From Bacillota bacterium (lineage in GTDB: Bacteria > Bacillota > Bacilli > Paenibacillales > Paenibacillaceae), in assembly GCA_023418755.1 (NCBI GenBank), contig JAEZZE010000350.1:1-7723 (forward strand): 7,723 nucleotides of DNA, in the 5' to 3' direction. The notes beneath the pieces were generated by a model. It was not told where the DNA came from. It saw nothing but the letters and a program-made list of their open reading frames with translations, and made no database searches. The first letter of the stretch is position 1. Each line of letters opens with the position of its first letter. This document shows positions 1-6,473 of the stretch, one piece after another. Made by a program: the position numbers and the translations under genes.

Positions 1-1295
1 GGATAATCCAGCCCGAGATTGCCCCGCAGCGTATCCGATTCGTACTCCTTGCGGTAGATGCCCCGTTCCTGGAGGATCGGGATCACGTATTTATTGAATT
101 CGAGCAAGCCGTCCGGAACCTGATGGCCGCTAAGCACGAAGCCGTCGACGATGCCGCTCTCCCACAGAGCCTGAAGCTTGTCGGCTACCTGTACCGGCGT
201 CCCTACGAAATCTCCCTTCGGAGACGCGACCCGCAGAGCCAGTTGGCGAAGCGTAAGCTTCTCCTCCCTGGCGATCTGCAGATACAGCTCCGCCGTCGAC
301 TTGAAGCTGTCCTTGCCGATATCGCCCAGATCCGGAAGCGGCTCGTCCAGCGGAAACTGCTTGAAGTCGAAGAAGCTGAAGAACCGGCTCAGCACCTGAA
401 TCGCCGAATCGATATCGATCAATTCCAACGATTGGTTGTACTTCTCGTCGGCCTCCTCCTGCGTCTCGCCGACGATCGGCGTAATGGCCGGGAAGACGAG
501 AATGTCCTCCCGCTTGCGTCCGTACGCTTCCGCCCGGCGCTTCAAGTCGTTGTGGAACTCGGTCGCGCGCTTGACGTCGCCGTGCCGCGAATAGATCGCG
601 TCCGCCACGCGCGCCGCCATGTCGCGCCCCTCCTCCGAGCCGCCGGCCTGAAAGATGACGGGCCGCCCTTGCGGCGAGCGCTCCATGTTCAGCGGCCCCT
701 GCACCTTGAAAAACTCGCCCTTATGATCCAGCGTGTGCATCTTGTCGAAGTCCGCGTATTGGCCGGTCTCCTTATTGCGGACGAACGCGTCGTCCTCCCA
801 GGAATCCCAGAGCCCCCGGACCACGTCGAGGTACTCGTTGGCGACGCGATAGCGCAAGGAATGCTCCATGATTTTCTCTTGCCCGTGGTTGCGTCCCAGC
901 CCCTCCAGAGCCGAAGTGACCGCGTTCCAGCCGGCGCGCCCGCCGCTCAGCTTGTCCAGCGAGGCGAGCTGGCGAGCCGTCGTGAACGGCTCGCTGTAGG
1001 AGGTCGAGAACGTGCCCACCAGACCGACGTTTTTGGTGACGGCGGCCAGGGCGGAGAGCACCGTCGCCGGCTCGAAGCGGCTAAGGAAATAAGGAATCGA
1101 ATCCTTCGTAATATACGCCGAGTCGGCGTTGAACAGAAAATCGTACAGCCCTTCCTCCGCCGCTCCGGCCACTTTCTTGTAGGCCTCGAAATTGACCGCC
1201 GCATCGGCGGGAGTTGCCGGATGCCTCCAGCCGTTAGGTCCGGAGAACGCGCTCAGAAACACGCCCAGCTTGATTTGACGTCTTGGTTTGGCCAT
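1..1295 (-). CDS. NtaA/SnaA/DszA-family FMN-dependent monooxygenase (3' end cut by window edge)
   Basis: This is a bacterial-luciferase-like (LLM class) flavin monooxygenase. The family uses FMNH2 from a separate reductase and O2 to oxidise a substrate, often breaking a C-S or C-N bond, in the cytoplasm. The frame is open for 431 codons from ATG 1293-1295 and leaves the window with no stop. Known relatives are about 440-450 residues, so only a short C-terminus is missing. The N-terminus (KLGVFLSAF, residues 9-17) fits strand 1 of the TIM barrel. Residues 112-128 carry the family hallmark SLDKLSGGRAGWNAVTS. Residues 211-224 (RPVIFQAGGSEEGR) match the conserved FMN-phosphate-binding stretch. 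A GGGAGAGGA ribosome site at 1301-1309 sits 5 nt before the ATG. It is the last visible gene of the ABC operon, 22 nt after the binding-protein gene, so the imported compound is probably its substrate. The substrate is unknown: sulfonate, sulfone or aminopolycarboxylate are all possible. No flavin reductase is visible in the window. Confidence 0.95.
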   Translation of the reverse strand, partial: MAKPRRQIKLGVFLSAFSGPNGWRHPATPADAAVNFEAYKKVAGAAEEGLYDFLFNADSAYITKDSIPYFLSRFEPATVLSALAAVTKNVGLVGTFSTSYSEPFTTARQLASLDKLSGGRAGWNAVTSALEGLGRNHGQEKIMEHSLRYRVANEYLDVVRGLWDSWEDDAFVRNKETGQYADFDKMHTLDHKGEFFKVQGPLNMERSPQGRPVIFQAGGSEEGRDMAARVADAIYSRHGDVKRATEFHNDLKRRAEAYGRKREDILVFPAITPIVGETQEEADEKYNQSLELIDIDSAIQVLSRFFSFFDFKQFPLDEPLPDLGDIGKDSFKSTAELYLQIAREEKLTLRQLALRVASPKGDFVGTPVQVADKLQALWESGIVDGFVLSGHQVPDGLLEFNKYVIPILQERGIYRKEYESDTLRGNLGLDY

Positions 1296-1317
1296 GCCGA
1301 TCCTCTCCCTTTCTCCC

Positions 1318-2385
1318 TTATTTCAGAATCCATTCGTTAATGTCGAAATCCTGGGCGGCAAGCTTCTCCTCCACCAGGAACTGCTTGGAGCCGGCGATCC
1401 GGGCGATGCCTTCGTCGGTGAAGTTCGTCGGAGCGATGTCCTCGATCGGATACAGAACTTTGACCGCCTCCGGATCCTGGCCAAGCGTCTCCGACAGGAA
1501 CTGATAGTACTCGTCCGGCTTGGATTGCAGGTCGGCCAGCGCCTTCTCGCGGGTCGCGTTCCACACTTGCGCGATTTCCGGGAACTTCTCCAAATAGTCT
1601 TCCGTGACGACCACCGCGTTCGTGGCTAGCAGATCCGGATGATCGTAGGCGTTGTCGATAACCTTGAAGTCGCCGCTCTGCAGCAGCTTGTAGACGAGAG
1701 CGTCGGTCGCCGCCACCGCGTCAACCTCTCCCTTGGCCAGAGCCGCCAGGGAGTCCGCCGTATTCGCACCGATGCTGATCTGCTTCACGTTCTTGACGCC
1801 CTGCTCTTTAAGAACGCCGACCAGATAGCGATGCATGATCGACCCCTTGACCACGGCCACCGTCTTGCCTTCCAGCTCCGCGACCGTTTGAGGCCCGTCG
1901 TTCCTCGCGATAATCAGGCTGTTCGACGAGATGACCGGAAGTCCGATCAGGCGCGTCTTCGCGCCTTTGGCCCGATTCAGGATAGGCGGCGCGTCTCCGG
2001 AGAAGCCGATATCGACGCGATTGCCGAGAATCGCTTCGTTCAAGTCCGGACCGACCTTAAAGCCGATCGCGTTAATCTTCGTTACGCCGTATTTCTTGAA
2101 TTCCTCTTGGAAGATTCCGGTATGAATCCCCCAGGCTTCCGCTCCCGCCGTCAGCGGCGTGCTGCCGACAAAGCCGTAGTTTAGCTCGGCGGGCGCATTC
2201 GTCGTGCCGGAAGGGGCTTGCGATTCCGAGGATGCTCCGGGCGACGCCGCGGGCGAAGACGCCGGAGACTCGGAAGCTTGATCCTTGCTTCCGCAGGCTT
2301 GAAGCGCCAAGGCGAGAATCGCTGTAACGACAGCGAGAATTAACGTGCGGTGACGACGATTACGGTTCGATTGTTGTGCAATCAT
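1318..2385 (-). CDS. ABC transporter substrate-binding lipoprotein, SsuA/NrtA-like (aliphatic sulfonate type)
   Basis: This is the extracellular solute receptor of the operon's ABC importer, 355 residues long. Residues 1-30 form a lipoprotein signal: a basic start (NRNRRHR), a hydrophobic stretch 14-28, then LQAC with the lipidated Cys at 31. Gln at the -2 position of the lipobox is less common than Ala or Ser. Residues 35-65 are a Ser/Ala/Pro-rich linker holding the receptor away from the membrane. The two-lobed NMT1/SsuA-like domain follows: GFSGDAPP (127-134) is the usual loop contacting ligand, LEGKTVAVVKGSIMHRYL (171-188) opens lobe 2, and GEVDAVAATD (219-228) is the conserved turn of this family. 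The ATG is supported by an AGGAGGG site nine or so bases upstream. It lies 46 nt after the second permease gene and 22 nt before the monooxygenase gene. Sulfonates are the best guess, but nitrate-, taurine- and thiamine-precursor-type receptors share this fold. Confidence 0.93.
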   Translation of the reverse strand: MIAQQSNRNRRHRTLILAVVTAILALALQACGSKDQASESPASSPAASPGASSESQAPSGTTNAPAELNYGFVGSTPLTAGAEAWGIHTGIFQEEFKKYGVTKINAIGFKVGPDLNEAILGNRVDIGFSGDAPPILNRAKGAKTRLIGLPVISSNSLIIARNDGPQTVAELEGKTVAVVKGSIMHRYLVGVLKEQGVKNVKQISIGANTADSLAALAKGEVDAVAATDALVYKLLQSGDFKVIDNAYDHPDLLATNAVVVTEDYLEKFPEIAQVWNATREKALADLQSKPDEYYQFLSETLGQDPEAVKVLYPIEDIAPTNFTDEGIARIAGSKQFLVEEKLAAQDFDINEWILK

Positions 2386-2431
2386 TGAATTATACCCTCC
2401 TAAGTAACTAGCTTTTTATTATGGGAATCGA

Positions 2432-3277
2432 CTATCCTCTGAAGCTGTCTCGCCAGCCGAGCAGCTGTCTCTCCAGGTAACGGACGAGCGAATCGACCAG
2501 CTTGCCCGCAACCGCGAAAATAATGACGCCGACGAAGATCAGCTCCGTCCGGGAATTGTATTGACCGAAGTAGATCAAATAACCGATTCCCGACTTGGAG
2601 TTGATCATCTCCGCCACGACGACGCTGAGCCACGATACCGCGAGCGACAAGCGAACGCCCAGCAGGATGCTCGGCAACGACGACGGCAGGATCAGCTTTC
2701 GAATCAGGCCGGCCGTATTGTACTCCAACGCCCTGGACACCTCTACCAGCTTGTTGTCCACGTTGCGGATGCCCAAGACGGTGTTTACGTAGAGCGGGAA
2801 GTAGGCGCTCGTCGCGATGATGAGTACTTTGGACGTCTCCCCGAATCCGAACCATAGAATGAACAGCGGGGCCAGAGCCAGGCTGGGCGTCAGGCGAAGC
2901 AGCTGAATCATCGGGTCGAGCATCATCTCCGTCCGCCGCGAGAAGCCCGCCAGCAGTCCGAAGATCCAACCGAGAGTGCCTCCGATCCCGAAGCCGGCCA
3001 ACACCCTTCCCAGGCTGACTCCGATGTGCCGGAACAATTCGCCGGTTTCCGCCAGCTCTCCGAAAGCGGCCCCGATGGCTAGGGGCGAAGGGAAGAAGAA
3101 CGGATCGATGTCGCCGGTTTCGCAGAACAGCTGCCACAAGACGAGCGTAATGACGGGAATGGCGGCGCCGACGGCGACGTTGTTCACGCCCGTCTTCAGC
3201 GAACGGCGCTCCGCCCGCTTGCCTTCGACCGGCTTAGCCGGTTTGGAAGCCGGTACGGCTTCGGCTCTTTCGCTCAA
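2432..3277 (-). CDS. ABC transporter permease, SsuC/TauC-like, second of a tandem pair
   Basis: A membrane-spanning subunit of the importer, 281 residues, of the binding-protein-dependent transport inner-membrane family (BPD_transp_1). A polar, basic tail of about 30 residues precedes the first membrane segment (about 34-51); further hydrophobic segments lie near 90-111, 134-155, 210-224 and 246-262. The cytoplasmic EAA loop, which docks on the ATPase, is at about 179-209 (EVSRALEYNTAG, then ILPSSLPSILLG). The start is TTG at 3275-3277, chosen because a ribosome site complementary to the 16S tail over 11 nt (AAGGAGGTGAT, 3283-3293) is correctly spaced and no ATG with a site is nearby. It begins 30 nt after the first permease gene ends. 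The two permeases are clearly homologous (35 of 46 residues identical around residues 138-183) and both end in W-x-DSF-x-G, so they may form a heterodimeric channel. Confidence 0.95.
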   Translation of the reverse strand: MSERAEAVPASKPAKPVEGKRAERRSLKTGVNNVAVGAAIPVITLVLWQLFCETGDIDPFFFPSPLAIGAAFGELAETGELFRHIGVSLGRVLAGFGIGGTLGWIFGLLAGFSRRTEMMLDPMIQLLRLTPSLALAPLFILWFGFGETSKVLIIATSAYFPLYVNTVLGIRNVDNKLVEVSRALEYNTAGLIRKLILPSSLPSILLGVRLSLAVSWLSVVVAEMINSKSGIGYLIYFGQYNSRTELIFVGVIIFAVAGKLVDSLVRYLERQLLGWRDSFRG

Positions 3278-3282
3278 TCGAA

Positions 3283-3293
3283 ATCACCTCCTT
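3283..3293 (-). promoter_or_regulatory. Near-ideal ribosome binding site in front of a TTG start
   Basis: The minus strand reads AAGGAGGTGAT, the full complement of the 16S rRNA 3' tail. The end of GGAGG is 9 nt from the TTG start of the second permease. The strong site probably compensates for the weak start codon and fixes the start of this gene. Confidence 0.75.
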
Positions 3294-3307
3294 CTATCGT
3301 GTGCGGT

Positions 3308-4084
3308 CTAGCCTTTGAAGCTGTCGTTCCAGCGAAGCGCCCGCCGTTCGATCCACCGGACCAGCGAATCCGACAGCTTGCCGACGACCGCGAAAATGAA
3401 GATGCCTACGAACACGACGGACGTTCGCCCCAGCATGCGGGCATCCATCATGAGATATCCGATCCCTTCCGTCGAACCGAGCAGCTCGGCCACGGCTAGA
3501 CTAAGCCAGGCCACCCCCAGCGATAGGCGAATGCCGAGAAACAGATTGGGCAGCGCCGACGGAAGAGCCAGCAGGAACGACCGTTCGGCAAAGCCGAAGC
3601 CGAGCACTCTCGACACCTCGTACAGCTTGTTGTCCGCGTTCCGAATGCCGAGGTACGTATTGATGTATAAAGGAAAGAAGGCGCCCTTGGCGATCAGCAA
3701 AATCTTGGACGTCTCCCCGATGCCGAACCAGAGAATGAACAGCGCGGTGACGGCCAGATGGGGAACCATGCGAATCATCTGCAACGACGGGTCGACCGCG
3801 CGTTCGAAAGGACGGAACAGTCCGACGAGCAAGCCCATCGCGGCCCCGAGCCCGCCTCCGAGAAGGAAGCCCCACAGCGTGCGGGTAAGGCTGATGCGCA
3901 AGTTCGTCCACAGCTCTCCGGACACCGCCAAGTCCCGAAAATCTTCGAATATCGCGGCAGGCGTCGGAAAGAGCAAGGAGGAGATCAGATTCGCTTCGCC
4001 GAGCAGCTGCCAGGCAACCAGAAGCAGCACCGGGATAATCGCGCCGAGCGCGAACGGCTTGAATGCCGCCAATCGAATGTTCAT
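3308..4084 (-). CDS. ABC transporter permease, SsuC/TauC-like, first of a tandem pair
   Basis: A membrane subunit of the importer, 258 residues, the usual length for SsuC-type permeases. Hydrophobic segments lie near residues 9-28, 68-90, 110-132, 187-203 and 222-238. The EAA loop is at about 156-187 (EVSRVLGFGFAERSF followed by LALPSALPNLFLG) and binds the ATP-binding subunit. The ATG at 4082-4084 is preceded by GAGGAGGAAG at a good distance. The gene starts 15 nt after the ATPase gene stops, so the two are almost certainly co-transcribed and perhaps translationally coupled. It lacks the charged 30-residue N-terminal extension of its downstream paralogue. Whether it pairs with that paralogue or with itself cannot be told from sequence. 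Confidence 0.95.
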   Translation of the reverse strand: MNIRLAAFKPFALGAIIPVLLLVAWQLLGEANLISSLLFPTPAAIFEDFRDLAVSGELWTNLRISLTRTLWGFLLGGGLGAAMGLLVGLFRPFERAVDPSLQMIRMVPHLAVTALFILWFGIGETSKILLIAKGAFFPLYINTYLGIRNADNKLYEVSRVLGFGFAERSFLLALPSALPNLFLGIRLSLGVAWLSLAVAELLGSTEGIGYLMMDARMLGRTSVVFVGIFIFAVVGKLSDSLVRWIERRALRWNDSFKG

Positions 4085-4099
4085 GGAAAGCTTCCTCCT

Positions 4100-4888
4100 C
4101 TAAATGCCCGCCCCCGACTCCCCCCAAGCCAGCTCCTCGACCTTCTCGAAGCTGCTCAGCACGCGAAGGCGCAGCTTCTGAAAAGCGGGAGCGGATTTCT
4201 TGCGCGGGTAAGGCAAATCTACGTTGACGATGCTGCTAATCTCTCCCGGACGGGGCTTCAGGATCACCACCCGATCCGCCAGAAAGACCGCTTCGTCGAT
4301 ATCGTGGGTAATAAAAATCATCGTCACCTTGTCCTTCTGCCAAATATCCAGGAGCACTTCCTGCATGTGCGCCCGGGTGAAGGCGTCCAGCGCGCCGAAC
4401 GGCTCGTCCAGGAGAAGAACCTTCGGGTTGCGGAGAAGCGCCCGGGCGATGGCGACGCGCTGCGCCATCCCTCCCGACAGCTCCTTGGGATAGGCTTTCT
4501 CGAACCCGGTCAGCTTGACCAGCTCGATCAGCTCGGCGACTCTGCGTTTAACCTCGGGATTGCGAAGGGACAGATCCGCGGCGATGTTCTTCTCCACGGT
4601 AAGCCACGGGAACAGTCTCGGTTCCTGGAAAACGACGCCTTTGTCGATTCCCGGCCCCGTTACCGGCGCTCCATCCAGCAGGAGGCTGCCTTGATACTGC
4701 GTATCCAGCCCGGCGATAATGCGCAGAAGAGTGCTCTTGCCGCATCCGCTCGGGCCGATCACGGTCGTGAATTCGCCCTCCCGCACGTCCAGGTTGATGC
4801 CTTGCAGCGCCTGGACGGTTTTGCTGTCCGTCTGGAAGCTCTTATACAGCTCGCGAATCTCCAAAAAAGATGCGCTAATGGTCACCAC
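4100..4888 (-). CDS. ABC transporter ATP-binding protein, SsuB/TauB/NrtD-like
   Basis: The cytoplasmic ATPase that powers the importer, 262 residues, normal for the nitrate/sulfonate/taurine group. All catalytic motifs are intact: Walker A GPSGCGKST (45-53), Q-loop Gln88 in VVFQEPRLFPW (the family-typical form), signature LSGGMAQR (137-144), Walker B VLLLDEP (157-163) with catalytic Glu162, D-loop ALD (166-168) and switch His194 in FITHD. It is the first gene of the operon, after a long leader. The start is not certain: two consecutive GTG codons (4886-4888 and 4883-4885) follow AAGAGGAAAGGA, and no ATG is suitably placed. The AGAGG at 4895-4899 lies 6 nt from the first GTG, and the second GTG would also have acceptable spacing. 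The choice changes only one residue. One ATPase serving two different permeases implies that a homodimer of this protein contacts both EAA loops. Confidence 0.97.
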   Translation of the reverse strand: MVTISASFLEIRELYKSFQTDSKTVQALQGINLDVREGEFTTVIGPSGCGKSTLLRIIAGLDTQYQGSLLLDGAPVTGPGIDKGVVFQEPRLFPWLTVEKNIAADLSLRNPEVKRRVAELIELVKLTGFEKAYPKELSGGMAQRVAIARALLRNPKVLLLDEPFGALDAFTRAHMQEVLLDIWQKDKVTMIFITHDIDEAVFLADRVVILKPRPGEISSIVNVDLPYPRKKSAPAFQKLRLRVLSSFEKVEELAWGESGAGI

Positions 4889-4972
4889 TCCTTTCCTCTT
4901 GATCGTACCTGGAGCCGAAATGCCGAGTCATCCCGCGACCGTCGACTGTCTATTCAGACCTGTTCATTCGAC

Positions 4973-4981
4973 ATTATACCA
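4973..4981 (-). promoter_or_regulatory. Extended -10 promoter element (TGGTATAAT) of the ABC operon
   Basis: The minus strand has TGG directly before a perfect TATAAT (4973-4978), an extended -10 of the TGn type. The bases 17 nt upstream (ATAATT) match the -35 consensus poorly, so this promoter would rely on the extended -10 or on an activator. Transcription would begin near 4966, giving a leader of about 78 nt before the ATPase gene. Confidence 0.5.
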
Positions 4982-4990
4982 AGTATACCA
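4973..4990 (-). repeat. Adjacent 9-bp direct repeats at the promoter
   Basis: On the minus strand TGGTATACT (4982-4990) is followed with no gap by TGGTATAAT (4973-4981), differing at one base. The second copy is the extended -10 element. The doubling may be chance in AT-rich DNA or may form part of a regulator site. Confidence 0.45.
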
Positions 4991-4994
4991 GTAG

Positions 4995-5010
4995 GAATTA
5001 TCTTTAATTC
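4995..5010. promoter_or_regulatory. Inverted repeat GAATTA-N4-TAATTC, candidate operator of the ABC operon
   Basis: GAATTA (4995-5000) and TAATTC (5005-5010) are a perfect 6-bp inverted repeat with a 4-bp spacer. It would cover the start of transcription from the upstream promoter (5019-5047) and the -35 area of the downstream one, a typical repressor position. The flanking TAGGAATTA is reminiscent of sites bound by CymR, the Rrf2-type cysteine-metabolism repressor of Bacillales. That assignment is inference from memory, not a computed match. Confidence 0.35.
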
Positions 5011-5018
5011 TTGAGAGT

Positions 5019-5047
5019 ACTCTACCACCCGACTATACGCTTGTCAA
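5019..5047 (-). promoter_or_regulatory. Candidate sigma-A promoter of the ABC operon (TTGACA-17-TAGAGT)
   Basis: The minus strand has a perfect -35 TTGACA at 5042-5047, a 17-bp spacer and TAGAGT (4 of 6 consensus bases) at 5019-5024. An A-rich run just upstream (5048-5057) resembles an UP element. The -10 overlaps the 10-bp palindrome AGAGTACTCT (5014-5023). The start point would be near 5012, giving a leader of about 120 nt. Confidence 0.5.
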
Positions 5048-5075
5048 TTTATTTTTTTAGCGTAAAAACCTTAAA

Positions 5076-5105
5076 TTAATGCGGCTTCCGAGGAATCCAG
5101 CTCAT
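5076..5105 (-). CDS. Possible nine-codon leader peptide (speculative)
   Basis: A small frame encodes MSWIPRKPH and ends in TAA at 5076-5078. Its support is a good ribosome site, GAAAGGGG (5111-5118), 5 nt before ATG 5103-5105. It lies upstream of both operon promoters proposed here, so it would need its own promoter; a weak TTCAAT-18-AATAAT pair lies upstream near 5126-5158. It is not the start of any longer gene. It could be chance, a decayed gene remnant or a translated leader. Confidence 0.2.
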   Translation of the reverse strand: MSWIPRKPH

Positions 5106-5191
5106 CGTAACCCCTTTCTTTTTTCGAACATTATTCCGACTTTTCAAGTGTGTATTGAACGTCGCATTCCCCATTATTCGATAAAAAGCGC

Positions 5192-5231
5192 AAAAAAACC
5201 GGCCCCCGTCTATTCCGGGGAAACCGGTTTT
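5192..5231. terminator. Intrinsic terminator after the YhgE-like gene
   Basis: AAAACCGG (5195-5202) pairs with CCGGTTTT (5224-5231). Inside, CCCCG pairs with CGGGG, with small bulges around a short loop. On the minus strand the hairpin is followed by seven T residues (complement of 5192-5198), so it terminates transcripts of the 5291-6445 gene about 60 nt after its stop. The T run on the plus side is shorter, so termination in that direction is possible but weaker. Confidence 0.85.
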
Positions 5232-5290
5232 CTATTCCGTGCGATCGACTCTTCTTCTAGCGTAACGACGTTAGGAATAAACGACCGCGT

Positions 5291-6445
5291 TCAGGATCCG
5301 GAAACCGCCGCCCGTCCGGCCCGGTCCGTCTTCGCCTTCCTGGAGCCGGAAGCGAGAAGCAGCGCCAGAAATCCGCCCGCCAAGCTCCACAGAACCGTAC
5401 CGTTCGAACCGACCGCGTCCCAGCCTCCGAAGTACATCGCTTCCCGTAGCCCCCCGGATGCGAATCGCAGCGGAGTCCACGAGTAGATCCAATCGCGCGT
5501 CGTCTGCGACATGAATTCGGGAGCCATGCTCAGCAAAGGCATGGAGAAGAACATCAAGAGAATGAGCAGCGCCATCGCCGGAAATCCGATCCAGTTCAGC
5601 AGAGACGATTGCAGGAGGAAGAAGGCCGCCGCCGCCAGCCATAGGAACGTCCATGTCTCTCCCGCGCTCGACAGCTCCATCCCGTACCAGGAAGAAGCCA
5701 TCCAGACGACGAACCCCGAAGCGATCCCCGTAACCGCCAGACCGACCGCCGCTTGAAGCGCAGCGGACGCCCATCTTCCGCTCCCCGGCGTTCCCGCTTT
5801 CTGTCCGGCCAGGAACAAGGTCATTGCCGTCACCAGACTGCCGATCCACATAATCTGCGTCAACAATCCCGGCGCGTTTCCGTTCGCGTTGTTCGCCCCC
5901 GAAGGATGAACGATCTCTTCCTTCACGACGACCGGCGTCAGCAGCGCTTGCGCCGCGCTTACCGGAATCTGCTCCGTTCGCTGCCCCATCTGGGCGAGCA
6001 ACTGATTCGACAGCTCCAGACCGATCATTCTCATCGCTTGATCGAGGATTTGCTTGACGGCCGTCGAAGCTTGCGCGTTCATTCCTTCGTTGGCAAGGAT
6101 CGTCGCCAGCGACAGCAGCCCGCTGCTTAAATCCGCCGGAAGAATCAGAGCGCCGTAAAATTCCCTATCATCGAGACCGGCCCGCGCCCGCTCCTCCGAA
6201 TCGACGATTTCCCAGGCAATCGGAAGCATCGTATTGGCCGTCAGCTTCTCCTTGATCATCATGCCCGCCGCAAGGGCGCCTCCGGTCGGAAGCTCTGCCG
6301 GCTGATCGAGAACGACAAGCGCCACCGGTATTTCCTTCGGTTTCGAACCGAGCACCGAACCCATCATCGCCGCCCCGAACACCGTCAGAACGGCCAACAC
6401 GATAACAACGCTGAGCCAAGTCATTTTCTGTTTGAACAAAGCCAT
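5291..6445 (-). CDS. YhgE/Pip-like (ABC-2 permease-type) membrane protein
   Basis: A 384-residue integral membrane protein with the layout of the YhgE/Pip and ABC-2 permease group. It has one N-terminal membrane helix (11-33), a large presumably extracytoplasmic domain (about 36-192), then a bundle of five hydrophobic segments (about 195-214, 226-250, 265-284, 285-308, 350-366). The loop SWTPLRFASGGLREAMYFGG (322-341) before the last helix is the kind of conserved segment seen in these proteins. Family members act in export, phage adsorption or secretion-related roles; the job here is unknown. No ATPase gene accompanies it in the window, so it is either a stand-alone protein or borrows one. 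The ATG at 6443-6445 has GGAGAG upstream. It is transcribed away from the TetR-family gene and shares the symmetric operator between them, so it is probably that regulator's target. It is shorter than many YhgE proteins, which often exceed 600 residues. Confidence 0.78.
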   Translation of the reverse strand: MALFKQKMTWLSVVIVLAVLTVFGAAMMGSVLGSKPKEIPVALVVLDQPAELPTGGALAAGMMIKEKLTANTMLPIAWEIVDSEERARAGLDDREFYGALILPADLSSGLLSLATILANEGMNAQASTAVKQILDQAMRMIGLELSNQLLAQMGQRTEQIPVSAAQALLTPVVVKEEIVHPSGANNANGNAPGLLTQIMWIGSLVTAMTLFLAGQKAGTPGSGRWASAALQAAVGLAVTGIASGFVVWMASSWYGMELSSAGETWTFLWLAAAAFFLLQSSLLNWIGFPAMALLILLMFFSMPLLSMAPEFMSQTTRDWIYSWTPLRFASGGLREAMYFGGWDAVGSNGTVLWSLAGGFLALLLASGSRKAKTDRAGRAAVSGS

Positions 6446-6467
6446 ATTTTCTCTCCACCCTATCTCT

Positions 6468-6473
6468 ATTATA
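6468..6473 (-). promoter_or_regulatory. -10 box of the YhgE-like gene
   Basis: A perfect TATAAT on the minus strand lies 22 nt before the ATG, leaving a short leader that contains the GGAGAG ribosome site. No good -35 is seen at 16-18 bp. The box overlaps the left arm of the inverted repeat at 6469-6514. Confidence 0.55.

Larger units (their letters stand above)
4889..5290. other. 402-bp intergenic region between the ABC operon and the YhgE-like gene
   Basis: No confident gene lies here. From right to left it holds the 3' tail and terminator (5192-5231) of the YhgE-like gene, an AT-rich stretch with a possible nine-codon frame (5076-5105), a candidate promoter with an A-tract upstream element (5019-5057), a 6-4-6 inverted repeat (4995-5010), a second promoter candidate inside a 9-bp direct repeat (4973-4990), and a leader of roughly 80 to 120 nt before the ATPase gene. 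I saw no riboswitch such as an S-box or T-box in the leader, although the search was by eye only. Confidence 0.7.

Noticed and set aside
123..1340. A 405-codon open frame on the plus strand
   Set aside because: It lies opposite the monooxygenase gene. Its translation is rich in Arg, Leu and Val without any recognisable domain, it has no clear ribosome site, and such antisense frames are common in GC-rich coding DNA.
2386..2431. A TATAAT in the gap before the binding-protein gene, as a possible internal promoter
   Set aside because: It lies between the ribosome site and the ATG, and no -35 element stands at the right distance, so it would give a leaderless or truncated message; most likely chance.
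4889..5012. A riboswitch (S-box or T-box) in the operon leader
   Set aside because: Only a small hairpin (GTCT-GAAT-AGAC) was seen. There is no S-box core, T-box sequence or leader terminator by eye.
3758..5014. A 418-codon open frame on the plus strand
   Set aside because: It is antisense to the first permease and the ATPase and runs across the operon's promoter region. The minus-strand genes carry full family motifs, so this is a shadow.
5079..5486. A 135-codon plus-strand open frame over the terminator and the end of the YhgE-like gene
   Set aside because: It crosses the intrinsic terminator hairpin and is antisense to a better-supported gene, with no domain visible.
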